From Fodinibacter sp038258215 (GTDB lineage: Bacteria > Actinomycetota > Actinomycetes > Actinomycetales > Dermatophilaceae), in the NCBI GenBank assembly GCA_038258215.1, contig JBBSQC010000008.1, positions 1 through 64,000 on the forward strand: 64,000 nt of DNA. Reading direction: 5' to 3'. Positions 51,484 to 59,901 of the stretch are shown piece by piece. Every line of letters begins with the position of its first letter. The first letter of the stretch is position 1. Under the pieces are notes generated by a model. It had not been told where the DNA came from, made no database searches, and saw nothing but the letters and a program-made list of their open reading frames with translations. Made by a program: the position numbers and the translations under genes.

Positions 51484-51561
51484 CCTGCCGGTCCGCCCGG
51501 GCCGCCCGGGGCGGACGCCTCACGCACTCTGCCGGTCGACGGCGCACTGCCGGCGCTCCCG

Positions 51562-51567
51562 TAGGCT
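51562..51567 (+). promoter_or_regulatory. -10 box of leaderless promoter for manB
   Basis: TAGGCT lies 8 bases before the GTG at 51576 with no Shine-Dalgarno. Confidence 0.5.
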
Positions 51568-51575
51568 CAGCTGCC

Positions 51576-53108
51576 GTGACCTCTAGATCGCTGCGAGACA
51601 TCGTCAAGGCCTATGACGTGCGCGGGATCGTACCCGACCAGCTCAACCCGCGCGTGGCGTCGGCCCTGGGTGCCGCGTTCGCCGATGTCGTCGTCGTTCC
51701 AGAGTTCGCCGGCGCTGCCGGCGCTGAGGACGGTGCGGGCGCTGTGGACGGTGCCGACGCTGTGGACGGTGCCGACGCTGTGAAGGACCAGCGAGCCCCC
51801 GGGTGCGTCATCGGTCACGACATGCGGGACTCCGGGCCCGACCTCGTCGGCGCTTTCGCCGACGGGCTCCGTGGTCGTGGGGTCGACGTCACCCTCATCG
51901 GCCTGGCCAGCACCGACGGCCTCTACTATGCCAGTGGCGCGCTGGATCTTCCCGGCGCGATGTTCACCGCGAGCCACAACCCGGCGGCGTACAACGGCAT
52001 CAAGCTCTGCCGCGCCGGAGCCCGCCCGGTCGGCGAGGACACCGGGCTCGACGGGGTCCGCGAACGTGCGGAGGAGCTCCTCGGGTCAGAGGGCCCGGAG
52101 GCCGCCCCATCTCCCGAGGCAGGGGGCCGCCTGACCCACCACGACGTCCTCGCCGACTACGCGGCCTTCCTTCGCGGCCTGGTCGACCTGGCCGGCATCC
52201 GCCCGCTCACCGTGGTCGTCGACGCGGGCAACGGGATGGGCGGTCACACCGTGCCCGCGGTCCTGGGGGACGGCGCCGGCCTCCCGGCCCTGCCCCTCAC
52301 CGTGATCCCCCTGTACTTCGAGCTCGACGGGACCTTCCCGAACCACGAGGCCAACCCCCTGGAACCTGCCAACCTCGTCGACCTCCAGGACGCGGTGCGT
52401 CAACACGGTGCCGACCTGGGGCTGGCGTTCGATGGTGATGCCGACCGCTGCTTCGTCGTCGACGAGCGCGGGGAGCCGGTCAGTCCCAGCGCGATCACGG
52501 GCCTCATCGCGCGCCGAGAGGTCGCCCGCGTCGTCGCCGACGGTGCGGATGCCGGTGACGTGGCCATCGTCCACAACGTCATCACGTCCGCGCAGGTCCC
52601 CGAGGTGATCGCCGAGACCGGCGCCCGGGCGGTTCGCACGCGGGTCGGCCACTCGTTCATCAAGGCGGAGATGGCGCGCCACGACGCCGTGTTCGGCGGC
52701 GAGCACAGCGCCCACTACTACTTCCGCGACTTCTGGTTCGCGGACACGGGGATGCTGGCCGCGCTGCACGTCCTCGCCGCGCTTGGTGAGCAGGAGGAGC
52801 CGCTCAGTGAGCTCATGAGCGACCTGAGCCGCTACGCCGCGTCCGGTGAGATCAACTCCACCGTCGCCGACTCGGCCGACCGGACCGAACAGGTGCGGGT
52901 GTGGGCCAGGGACCAGGGGGTGGAGGTCGACGAGCTCGACGGGCTGACCCTCGTGCACTCCGGAGGCGCCGGGGACCCGATGTGGTGGCTGAACCTGCGG
53001 GCGTCCAACACCGAGCCGTTGCTGCGGCTGAACGTGGAGGCGGCCGACGCCGAGACCATGGCGCTGGTGCGCGACGAGGTGCTGGCCCTGGTGCGGGCCA
53101 CCGGCTGA
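51576..53108 (+). CDS. manB: Phosphomannomutase/phosphoglucomutase (ManB)
   Basis: Protein of 510 residues with a GTG start. ManB interconverts mannose-6-phosphate and mannose-1-phosphate for GDP-mannose and polymer synthesis. The catalytic Ser is in TASHNPAAYNGIK (about 129-141), the metal loop in DGDADR (about 288-293) and the sugar-binding loop in GGEHSAHYYF (about 375-384). The C-terminal domain has RASNTEPLLRLN for phosphate binding. Residues about 45-70 contain a low-complexity acidic/Ala insertion of GADAVD repeats that homologues usually lack. It follows DUF3499, as in Rv3257c. A manA gene is not adjacent. Confidence 0.93.
   Translation: MTSRSLRDIVKAYDVRGIVPDQLNPRVASALGAAFADVVVVPEFAGAAGAEDGAGAVDGADAVDGADAVKDQRAPGCVIGHDMRDSGPDLVGAFADGLRGRGVDVTLIGLASTDGLYYASGALDLPGAMFTASHNPAAYNGIKLCRAGARPVGEDTGLDGVRERAEELLGSEGPEAAPSPEAGGRLTHHDVLADYAAFLRGLVDLAGIRPLTVVVDAGNGMGGHTVPAVLGDGAGLPALPLTVIPLYFELDGTFPNHEANPLEPANLVDLQDAVRQHGADLGLAFDGDADRCFVVDERGEPVSPSAITGLIARREVARVVADGADAGDVAIVHNVITSAQVPEVIAETGARAVRTRVGHSFIKAEMARHDAVFGGEHSAHYYFRDFWFADTGMLAALHVLAALGEQEEPLSELMSDLSRYAASGEINSTVADSADRTEQVRVWARDQGVEVDELDGLTLVHSGGAGDPMWWLNLRASNTEPLLRLNVEAADAETMALVRDEVLALVRATG
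51723..51782 (+). repeat. 18-bp tandem repeat inside manB
   Basis: Units of 18 bases, two perfect (51741-51758 and 51759-51776), one degenerate before them and a partial one after. They encode GADAVD-type hexapeptides in an acidic loop. Unit number can change without shifting the frame. Confidence 0.8.
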
Positions 53109-53259
53109 GCGCCGGGACGGCGTCCCGTCGCTACGTCCGGCAGTGTGGACTCTGGGTGGTTCACCTGCCGGACGCTGGCGCCATGAATACCGGTTCGGCG
53201 CGGCGCGCACCGCCTATGGGAGGATCACCCCGACCCGACACCCGCCCGGAAGGGATCGC

Positions 53260-53466
53260 ATGAGCGAGCACGACACCCCTGTGTCGCCGATCGAGCCATG
53301 GCTGCGCGAGATCCTCCGTTGCCCCAACTGTCGCAGCGAGCTGCGCGACGAGTCCGGCCCCACCGGCCCCGAGCTCGTCTGCACCTCCTCCGAGTGCGGG
53401 CTCGCCTACCGGATCGACGAGGGTGTCCCCGTCCTCCTCGTCGATGAGGCCCGCACCCCCTCCTGA
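53260..53466 (+). CDS. Trm112 family zinc-binding protein
   Basis: Protein of 68 residues from ATG 53260 with GAAGGGA 5-11 bases upstream. Cysteines at 21, 24, 41 and 46 (RCPNCR and CTSSEC) form a zinc site as in Trm112/YcaR proteins, and the C-terminus has YRIDEGVPVLL, the typical strand. Trm112 partners activate methyltransferases in translation and tRNA modification. The partner here is not visible. It lies between manB and the SIS gene. Confidence 0.87.
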   Translation: MSEHDTPVSPIEPWLREILRCPNCRSELRDESGPTGPELVCTSSECGLAYRIDEGVPVLLVDEARTPS

Positions 53467-53554
53467 CTGCCGGGCCGACCAGTGGGCCCCCTCAGACAGG
53501 ATCACCACCCGCCCGACACCGCCAGACCGCCAGACCCGCACCGAGGAGGCGCAG

Positions 53555-54724
53555 ATGCCCTGGCTCGACGAGACCCGGCTCGACGACGTCGCTGTCCTTC
53601 AGGCGCTCGACACCCGAGACAGCCTGCGCTCGCTCGCTCTTGCCGGCGCCCAGGTGAGGAGGGCCGTGGTCGCGGCCGACGAAGGGGGAGCGGCCGGGGT
53701 CGCGCAGGGCGAGCGGCCACGCTCCGTCCTCGTCGCCGCCCTGGGGGGGTCCTCGGTCGTCGGCGACGTCCTGGACATGCTGGCCGAGCCGGGCTCTCCG
53801 GTCCCGCTGACCTGCCGCCGGGATGCACCTCTCCCCGGCTGGGTCGGGCCCCTCGACCTCGTCATCGCCGTGTCCCAGTCCGGCCGCGCCGCCGGGCCCC
53901 TCGCTCTGGCCGCCGAAGCCGCCCGGCGCGGCGCGTCCGTGCTGACGGTGGGGGCCGCGGACTCCCCGCTGGCCGACGTCAGCGCCCGCGCGCACGGGGT
54001 CCACGTCGACGTCGCGATCGCCGCACCCTCGTCCCGGACCGCGCTCTGGTCGCTCCTCACCCCGGTGCTCATCGCCGCCGACGCCATGGGCCTGATCCAC
54101 TGTGCACCAGCGGTTCTCGAGCGAGTCGCCGGTGTGCTCGACGAGGTCGCCGAGGAGTGCCGCCCGTCGTCCGAGTCGTTCGTCAACCCCGCAAAGGTGC
54201 TCGCGACCGGTCTCGCCACGACGGTCCCCGTGGTGCTCGGCGACGGCGCGCTCACCGGAGTCGCCGCCATCCGCGCCGCCTCGATGCTGGCCCGCACGGC
54301 GAGGGTGCCGGCCACCCACGGATCGCTGCCGGATGCCGCGGCCCAGGTCGTGGCCTGCCTCGACGGCCCGTACGGCGGGGGGGCGGGCCCGGCATCCGGG
54401 GGCACCCAGGTGGGCGGCACCCGCGCCGACATCTTCGCCGATCCCTACCTCGACGGGCCCCCCACCCCCAGGATCGGCCTGCTCGCCCTGCGCGACCCCG
54501 ACCTCGACCCGCGCGAGGCCGCCCTCGCGGCGGCAGTGATCGGGTCGGCACGTGAGGCGGGGGTCACGGTCTGGGAGCAGGAGGCTCGACCCGGTGAGCC
54601 GATCGAGCGCCTTGCCTCGCTGGTGGCCCTCACCGACTTCGCCGCGACCTACCTCGCGCTGGGTCTGGGGCTCGATCCGTCCATCTCCCGGCACGTCACC
54701 GAGCTGCGGGACCGCACGGCCTGA
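53555..54724 (+). CDS. TobH-like SIS domain protein (phosphoglucose/phosphomannose isomerase-like)
   Basis: Protein of 389 residues from ATG 53555, with CGAGGAGG 7 bases upstream. It has a SIS sugar-isomerase fold: VLVAALGGSSVVGDVLDML (about 58-76), DLVIAVSQSGRAAGPLALAA (about 103-122) with the Ser-x-Ser-Gly-like loop, and a second SIS half with VVLGDGALTGVAAIRAASML (about 226-245). It resembles the actinobacterial TobH family (Rv3256c) that accompanies manB. Isomerase activity is not demonstrated for the family. Next to manB and Trm112, it probably affects hexose-phosphate supply. Confidence 0.82.
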   Translation: MPWLDETRLDDVAVLQALDTRDSLRSLALAGAQVRRAVVAADEGGAAGVAQGERPRSVLVAALGGSSVVGDVLDMLAEPGSPVPLTCRRDAPLPGWVGPLDLVIAVSQSGRAAGPLALAAEAARRGASVLTVGAADSPLADVSARAHGVHVDVAIAAPSSRTALWSLLTPVLIAADAMGLIHCAPAVLERVAGVLDEVAEECRPSSESFVNPAKVLATGLATTVPVVLGDGALTGVAAIRAASMLARTARVPATHGSLPDAAAQVVACLDGPYGGGAGPASGGTQVGGTRADIFADPYLDGPPTPRIGLLALRDPDLDPREAALAAAVIGSAREAGVTVWEQEARPGEPIERLASLVALTDFAATYLALGLGLDPSISRHVTELRDRTA

Positions 54725-54727
54725 GAC

Positions 54728-54740
54728 CGGACGCCGTCCG
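54728..54740. terminator. Short hairpin between convergent SIS and YbaK genes
   Basis: CGGAC and GTCCG arms enclose a 3-base loop in the 30-bp convergent gap. It is small and uncertain. Confidence 0.3.
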
Positions 54741-54754
54741 CGCCCCGGCGATGC

Positions 54755-55285
54755 TCACCGCCGCGTGAGTGAGAGCTCCACCGCCCCCGGCAGGTCGAGC
54801 AGGGCCGCCCCGTCGAGGAGCACCTTGCTGCGCCGCAGCCCGCTCCCGATCACCACCTCGCCGGCAGCCACGACGGCGGAGTCGACCAGCACCGGCCACC
54901 CCTCAGGCAGCCCGACCGGGGTGATCCCGCCGAACTCCATCCCCGTCAGCTCCACCGCGTCGCTCATCGGCGCGAACGAGATCTTTCGCACCCCGAGGTG
55001 CCGGCGCACCACGCCGTTGACGTCGGCCCGGTCGCTCGCGAGCACCATCACCGCAGCACAGGTCGTCACGTCACCTCTTCGCCCCGCGACCACCACACAG
55101 TTGGCGCTCGCGGCCAGGGCGACGTCGTAGGCCGCGCAGAACGCAGCCGTGTCGGCAACCTCCGGGTCGATGGGCGCCACGAGGGCTCCGGGAACCGAGG
55201 GCAGTGCGGCGACCACGGTCCCGGCGAGCAGGTCGGGGTGGTGGGCGGCGGGTGACCAGGACAGCGTTCCTCGAGCAGACGGCAT
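54755..55285 (-). CDS. YbaK/EbsC family deacylase
   Basis: Protein of 176 residues from ATG 55285 (MPSARGTLS). YbaK-family proteins hydrolyse mischarged aminoacyl-tRNA such as Cys-tRNA(Pro). The fold motifs are ANCVVVAGRRGD (about 61-72), VRKISFAPMSDAVELTG (about 98-114) and FGGITPVGLP (about 117-126) with the conserved Gly-Gly. A TAGCGT box 7 bases before the ATG suggests a leaderless start. It interrupts the usual order in which manA and related genes follow the SIS gene. The exact substrate is not fixed. Confidence 0.85.
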   Translation of the reverse strand: MPSARGTLSWSPAAHHPDLLAGTVVAALPSVPGALVAPIDPEVADTAAFCAAYDVALAASANCVVVAGRRGDVTTCAAVMVLASDRADVNGVVRRHLGVRKISFAPMSDAVELTGMEFGGITPVGLPEGWPVLVDSAVVAAGEVVIGSGLRRSKVLLDGAALLDLPGAVELSLTRR

Positions 55286-55292
55286 ACGTCCG

Positions 55293-55298
55293 ACGCTA
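55293..55298 (-). promoter_or_regulatory. -10 box for YbaK gene
   Basis: On the minus strand TAGCGT lies 7 bases before the ATG at 55285, with no Shine-Dalgarno. Confidence 0.4.
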
Positions 55299-55405
55299 TC
55301 GAATGCGCGGACCCGACTCCCGAGAGCGAGCCAGGTGCGACAACCAGTGGCCTGTCCGATGCCCGAGTGCAAGGATGCTGCTGACCCCATGGGAAGGGAG
55401 GGCTC

Positions 55406-55855
55406 ATGAGCCCCGCACCAACACGACCGGTCGGCCCGGTCGACCTCGCGGTGATCGGTTTCGCCGGAGAGCTCCGACAGGGCGGTGTCCGCCAGGCCAT
55501 CGCCGATGCCGTCGACAACGGCGCCGTCGCCGTGCTCGACGTGCTCCTCGTGCGCAAGGACGCGAGCGGCGACGTGCTGCTGTTCGACGCCGAGTCAGGT
55601 GGCGACAACGGGGAGCTGCTCGGCTTCGCCACCGAGCTGCCCGACCTCATCGGCCAGGAGGACGCGCTCGCGATCGCCGAGGAGATGGTGCCCGACTCCA
55701 CGGTGCTCGTCATCGCCTGGGAGAACATCTGGGCCGCCGAGATCGCCGCGAGCATCCGCGAGCTCGACGGCGAGGTGCTCGTCATGGAGCGCATCCCCGC
55801 TGCCGACGTCGCCGCCGTCGTCGACGCCATTGCCGAGATCGAGGAGCAGTCATGA
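55406..55855 (+). CDS. DUF6325 family protein
   Basis: Protein of 149 residues with an ATG start and GGAGGG 5-10 bases upstream. Short alpha/beta repeats DLAVIGFAG, VAVLDVLLVRKDASGD and VLVIAWENIWA match a DUF6325/DUF1269-like fold seen in actinobacterial stress proteins. It has no membrane helix or known active site. Its stop overlaps the SHOCT gene start by 4 bases, so the two are co-expressed. Function is unknown. Confidence 0.75.
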   Translation: MSPAPTRPVGPVDLAVIGFAGELRQGGVRQAIADAVDNGAVAVLDVLLVRKDASGDVLLFDAESGGDNGELLGFATELPDLIGQEDALAIAEEMVPDSTVLVIAWENIWAAEIAASIRELDGEVLVMERIPAADVAAVVDAIAEIEEQS

Positions 55856-56205
55856 GGAGACGCATGGGACGCCCCGGGCTGGTCGGCCTCGCCGCCCGCA
55901 CCGCCGTCGTCGCCGGCACGGCGAATGCCGTGAGCGGTCGCAGCCAGTCGCGACAGGCAGCGTCGGCGCAGCAGCAGGCCGACGCCGCGGCATACCAGCA
56001 GCAGCAGCAGGCCGCGGCGATGCAGGCGGCGGCTGCGCAGGCCGTTGCGGCGCAGGCGCCACCCGCGCCGGCCGCGGCTCCACCAGCCCCGGCGCGGAGC
56101 ACGGACGACCTGATCGCCTCGCTCGAGCGACTGGGGAGCCTGCACGCGCAGGGCATCCTCACCGACGAGGAGTTCGCGGCGCAGAAGGCCAGGATCCTCG
56201 CCTGA
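55852..56205 (+). CDS. SHOCT domain protein
   Basis: Protein of 117 residues from ATG 55852, overlapping the DUF6325 stop. A hydrophobic N-terminal stretch (LVGLAARTAVVAGTANAV, about 10-27) and a Gln/Ala/Pro-rich linker (about 35-80) precede a C-terminal SHOCT helix pair: DDLIASLERLGSLHAQGILT followed by DEEFAAQKARIL (about 86-117). SHOCT modules are short oligomerisation domains attached to many proteins. The pair with DUF6325 is common in actinobacteria and its role is not known. A large hairpin follows the stop. Confidence 0.8.
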   Translation: MRRRMGRPGLVGLAARTAVVAGTANAVSGRSQSRQAASAQQQADAAAYQQQQQAAAMQAAAAQAVAAQAPPAPAAAPPAPARSTDDLIASLERLGSLHAQGILTDEEFAAQKARILA

Positions 56206-56213
56206 CCCCTCTC

Positions 56214-56263
56214 GCGTCGTGTGCCGGGGTGGTGGTCCGAGCAGCCACCCCGGCACGCGACGC
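56214..56263. terminator. Large terminator-like hairpin after SHOCT gene
   Basis: Two arms of 19 bases (56214-56232 and 56245-56263) pair with only one non-Watson-Crick position and enclose a 12-base loop. It begins 8 bases after the SHOCT stop and ends 14 bases before the -10 box of the CDF gene. It is the strongest hairpin in the window. Confidence 0.65.
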
Positions 56264-56277
56264 CGGGTGTGCACGCC

Positions 56278-56283
56278 TAGGAT
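56278..56283 (+). promoter_or_regulatory. -10 box of leaderless promoter for CDF transporter
   Basis: TAGGAT lies 6 bases before the ATG at 56290 with no Shine-Dalgarno. Confidence 0.5.
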
Positions 56284-56289
56284 CGGCCC

Positions 56290-57294
56290 ATGTCTTCTGA
56301 GGGTGGGAACACGGCGATCTTCGCGGCCCTCGCGGCCAACCTCGCGATCGCGGTCACGAAGTTCGGTGCCTTCCTGCTCACCGGCTTCTCCTCGATGCTC
56401 GCCGAGAGCATCCACTCGGTCGCCGACTCCGGCAACCAGGTGCTGCTGCTCATCGGCGGCAAACGGTCCCAGCGGGAGGCCACGCCCGAGCACCCCTTCG
56501 GCTTCGGGCGCCAGCGCTACGTCTACTCCTTCATCGTCGCCATCGTGCTCTTCGTGCTCGGTGGCCTGTTCGCGCTCTACGAGGCGTGGCACAAGTTCCA
56601 GGAGACGCGGGTCGAGAGTGACTTCGACCCCTTCGAGTCACGCTGGTGGTGGGTGCCGCTCGTGGTGCTCCTGCTCGGCATGCTCTTCGAGGGGCTGAGC
56701 TTTCGCACGGCGGTGCGCCAGTCCAACAAGACGCGCGGGGACAAGTCGTGGCTGGGCTTCGTCAAGGGCTCGAAGTCCCCTGAGCTTCCCGTGATCCTCC
56801 TGGAGGACTTCGGGGCGCTCATCGGCCTGACGATGGCCTTCCTCGGTGTGTCGCTCATGCTGCTCACCGGCAACCCGATCTTCGACGTCCTGGGGTCGGG
56901 GAGCATCGGGGTGCTCCTCGTGTGCGTCGCGATCTTCCTCGCGATCGAGATGAACTCCCTGCTGGTGGGGGAGTCCGCGACCCGGGCGCACCGCGAGGCC
57001 ATCGTCGCCGCGCTGGTCAGCCCGGAGGCCGTCGACCGGGTCATCCACTCCAAGACCATGCACCTCGGGCCGAAGGAGGTGCTCGTCGCCGCGAAGCTCG
57101 CCGTCGGTGCCACGGACTCGGCCCTCGAGGTCGCGACGGCGATCAACGAGGCCGAGCGGGCCGTGCGTGCCGCCGTGCCCGACCTCGCCCTGGTGATCTA
57201 CCTCGAACCGGACATCGACCGCCGGGTGCAGGTGGGGTCCGACGACGGGCCGGAGTCGGCCGATGGTGCTGATCCGGGACGGAACGGCGGATAG
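56290..57294 (+). CDS. Cation diffusion facilitator (CDF) family metal transporter
   Basis: Protein of 334 residues with an ATG start. Six hydrophobic helices fit the CDF fold. The metal site on helix 2 is in ESIHSVADS (39-47, with His42 and Asp46), and the helix 5 partner is in LEDFGALIGLT (about 171-181). A cytoplasmic C-terminal domain follows with RVIHSKTMHLGPKEVLVAAK. It exports zinc, manganese, iron or cobalt in exchange for protons. The metal is not certain. It is preceded by a strong hairpin and followed by ahcY. Confidence 0.88.
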   Translation: MSSEGGNTAIFAALAANLAIAVTKFGAFLLTGFSSMLAESIHSVADSGNQVLLLIGGKRSQREATPEHPFGFGRQRYVYSFIVAIVLFVLGGLFALYEAWHKFQETRVESDFDPFESRWWWVPLVVLLLGMLFEGLSFRTAVRQSNKTRGDKSWLGFVKGSKSPELPVILLEDFGALIGLTMAFLGVSLMLLTGNPIFDVLGSGSIGVLLVCVAIFLAIEMNSLLVGESATRAHREAIVAALVSPEAVDRVIHSKTMHLGPKEVLVAAKLAVGATDSALEVATAINEAERAVRAAVPDLALVIYLEPDIDRRVQVGSDDGPESADGADPGRNGG

Positions 57295-57339
57295 CGGCGG
57301 CGAGGATGCCGCGTCGGGCCGGCATCCGGGAGGCTGCGT

Positions 57340-57345
57340 TAGACT
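57340..57345 (+). promoter_or_regulatory. Candidate -10 box for ahcY
   Basis: TAGACT lies about 100 bases before the ahcY ATG, leaving a leader of roughly 90 bases with AAGGAG near the start. The leader did not match the SAH riboswitch pattern I know. Confidence 0.4.
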
Positions 57346-57444
57346 GGGGGTCCTGCCGGCGCGGGTGATAACCCTCCACGCACGTGCGGCCCAGAAGGGC
57401 GACGCCGGGTCAACCACCAAGTCTTGACTCCAAGGAGCTCACGC

Positions 57445-58893
<1,449 letters not shown>

Positions 58894-58912
58894 CCGCACT
58901 GGCGGGGTGGGT

Positions 58913-58941
58913 GCGTCGGCCGGAGCATGTCCGGTCGGCGC
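58913..58941 (+). terminator. Hairpin after ahcY
   Basis: A 12-base stem with some G-U pairs (GGCCGGA and TCCGGTC at its centre) encloses a 5-base loop, starting 20 bases after the ahcY stop. It is plausible as a terminator before the pilus operon. Confidence 0.45.
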
Positions 58942-59003
58942 CCCCTGTCATGTCGCTGTGAGCGGGTATCTCCATTTCCCCTCCCCGGCCTCGGGATCGT
59001 GGT

Positions 59004-59009
59004 TATGGT
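59004..59009 (+). promoter_or_regulatory. Candidate -10 box for pilus operon
   Basis: TATGGT lies about 59 bases before the first Flp pilin ATG in the 174-bp gap after ahcY. A Shine-Dalgarno-like GGAAGG precedes the ATG. No clear -35 is seen. Confidence 0.3.
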
Positions 59010-59067
59010 TCGTCGTGCAAACGCCCCCACGGCGATACCCTGTAACTGCCAAGCGGAAGGACCCACC

Positions 59068-59250
59068 ATGGTCACCTCACTTCTGAAGCGACGTCTGCTG
59101 GTCCGCCCCGAGCGGGGTGCCACCGCCGTCGAGTACGGCCTCATCGTCGCGCTCATCGCGGCTGTCATCGTCGTGGCGGTCGGGCTCCTCGGTGGCCAGA
59201 TCAACCAGGCGTTCCAGTCCGTCATCGACCAGCTTCCCGCCGCGCCGTGA
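59068..59250 (+). CDS. Flp/Fap type IVb pilin 1
   Basis: Protein of 60 residues from ATG 59068. It has a basic leader RRLLVRPERG, then a G-A-T-A-V-E-Y-G motif with the Glu at +5 and a hydrophobic helix (about 24-42). The prepilin peptidase would cut after the Gly of ERGATAVEYG. Flp pilins form the Tad pilus used in adhesion. It is the first gene of the operon and is followed by a second pilin gene after 13 bases. Confidence 0.9.
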   Translation: MVTSLLKRRLLVRPERGATAVEYGLIVALIAAVIVVAVGLLGGQINQAFQSVIDQLPAAP

Positions 59251-59263
59251 TGAGTCCGTGGGG

Positions 59264-59443
59264 ATGAGCCGACCGAGGTTATGGCTCAGTTCGTCGTCAC
59301 GAGCTCGTCTGAACGAGATCGGCGCGACCGCGGTGGAGTATGGTCTGTTGCTCGCCCTCCTCGCGGGCATCATCATCGGCACCGTCAGAGTGCTGGGTCG
59401 TGCTGTGCTGAACGTGTTCAACGCGGCGGTCGGAACCTTCTGA
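59264..59443 (+). CDS. Flp/Fap type IVb pilin 2
   Basis: Protein of 59 residues from ATG 59264. Leader SSSRARLNEIG precedes the prepilin motif IGATAVEYGLLLALLAGIII, similar to pilin 1 but with a different leader and C-terminus (LNVFNAAVGTF). Being directly after pilin 1, it is either a minor or alternative pilin. The GTG at 59258 is an alternative start 6 bases upstream. Confidence 0.87.
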   Translation: MSRPRLWLSSSSRARLNEIGATAVEYGLLLALLAGIIIGTVRVLGRAVLNVFNAAVGTF

Positions 59444-59505
59444 CCGCGGATGGGCGCAGGAGTGGGGTTCGCGTGCAGCGTCGGGGCCGGTCGCAGAATG
59501 GGTCG

Positions 59506-59901
59506 ATGACCACCAGACGCGAACGCGGGGCCGCGGCCGTGGAGATGGCCATCGTGCTGCCCCTGCTCCTGCTGATCCTCGGCGGCACCATCGACCTCGG
59601 CCGGTTGGTCTACGCGGAGATCATCGTGGCCAACGCCGCCCGCGAGGGCGTCCGGCTGGCGGCTCTCGGATATCCGGACGCGGCCGTCTCCACCCGGGTC
59701 GCAGCCGCCGCGCCGAACATCGGCGCGGTCGGCGGTCTGGGCGCCACCGCGGTCACGCCCTGCCCCGCCAGCCCCGCACCCAGGGACACCGCGAGCGTGA
59801 CCGTCTCGACCGCGTCGTTCGACTGGTTCCTGCTCGGGGCCTTCGGGTTCGTCGACGCCCCCCAGCCGTCGGGGACGGCCACGATGAGGTGCCTGGGATG
59901 A
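59506..59901 (+). CDS. TadE-family pilus assembly protein
   Basis: Protein of 131 residues from ATG 59506. It has RRERGAAAVEMAIVLPLLL (about 4-22), the TadE-like prepilin motif with Glu at position 13, a transmembrane helix and the typical GTIDLGRLVYAEIIVANAAREG (about 27-48). The rest is extracytoplasmic with a possible disulfide (Cys near 86 and 129). TadE pseudopilins are needed for Flp pilus assembly. It is the third gene of the operon. Its stop overlaps the start of the next gene. Confidence 0.87.
   Translation: MTTRRERGAAAVEMAIVLPLLLLILGGTIDLGRLVYAEIIVANAAREGVRLAALGYPDAAVSTRVAAAAPNIGAVGGLGATAVTPCPASPAPRDTASVTVSTASFDWFLLGAFGFVDAPQPSGTATMRCLG

Noticed and set aside
57346..57444. SAH riboswitch before ahcY
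   Set aside because: The leader does not show the conserved SAH motif blocks that I know.
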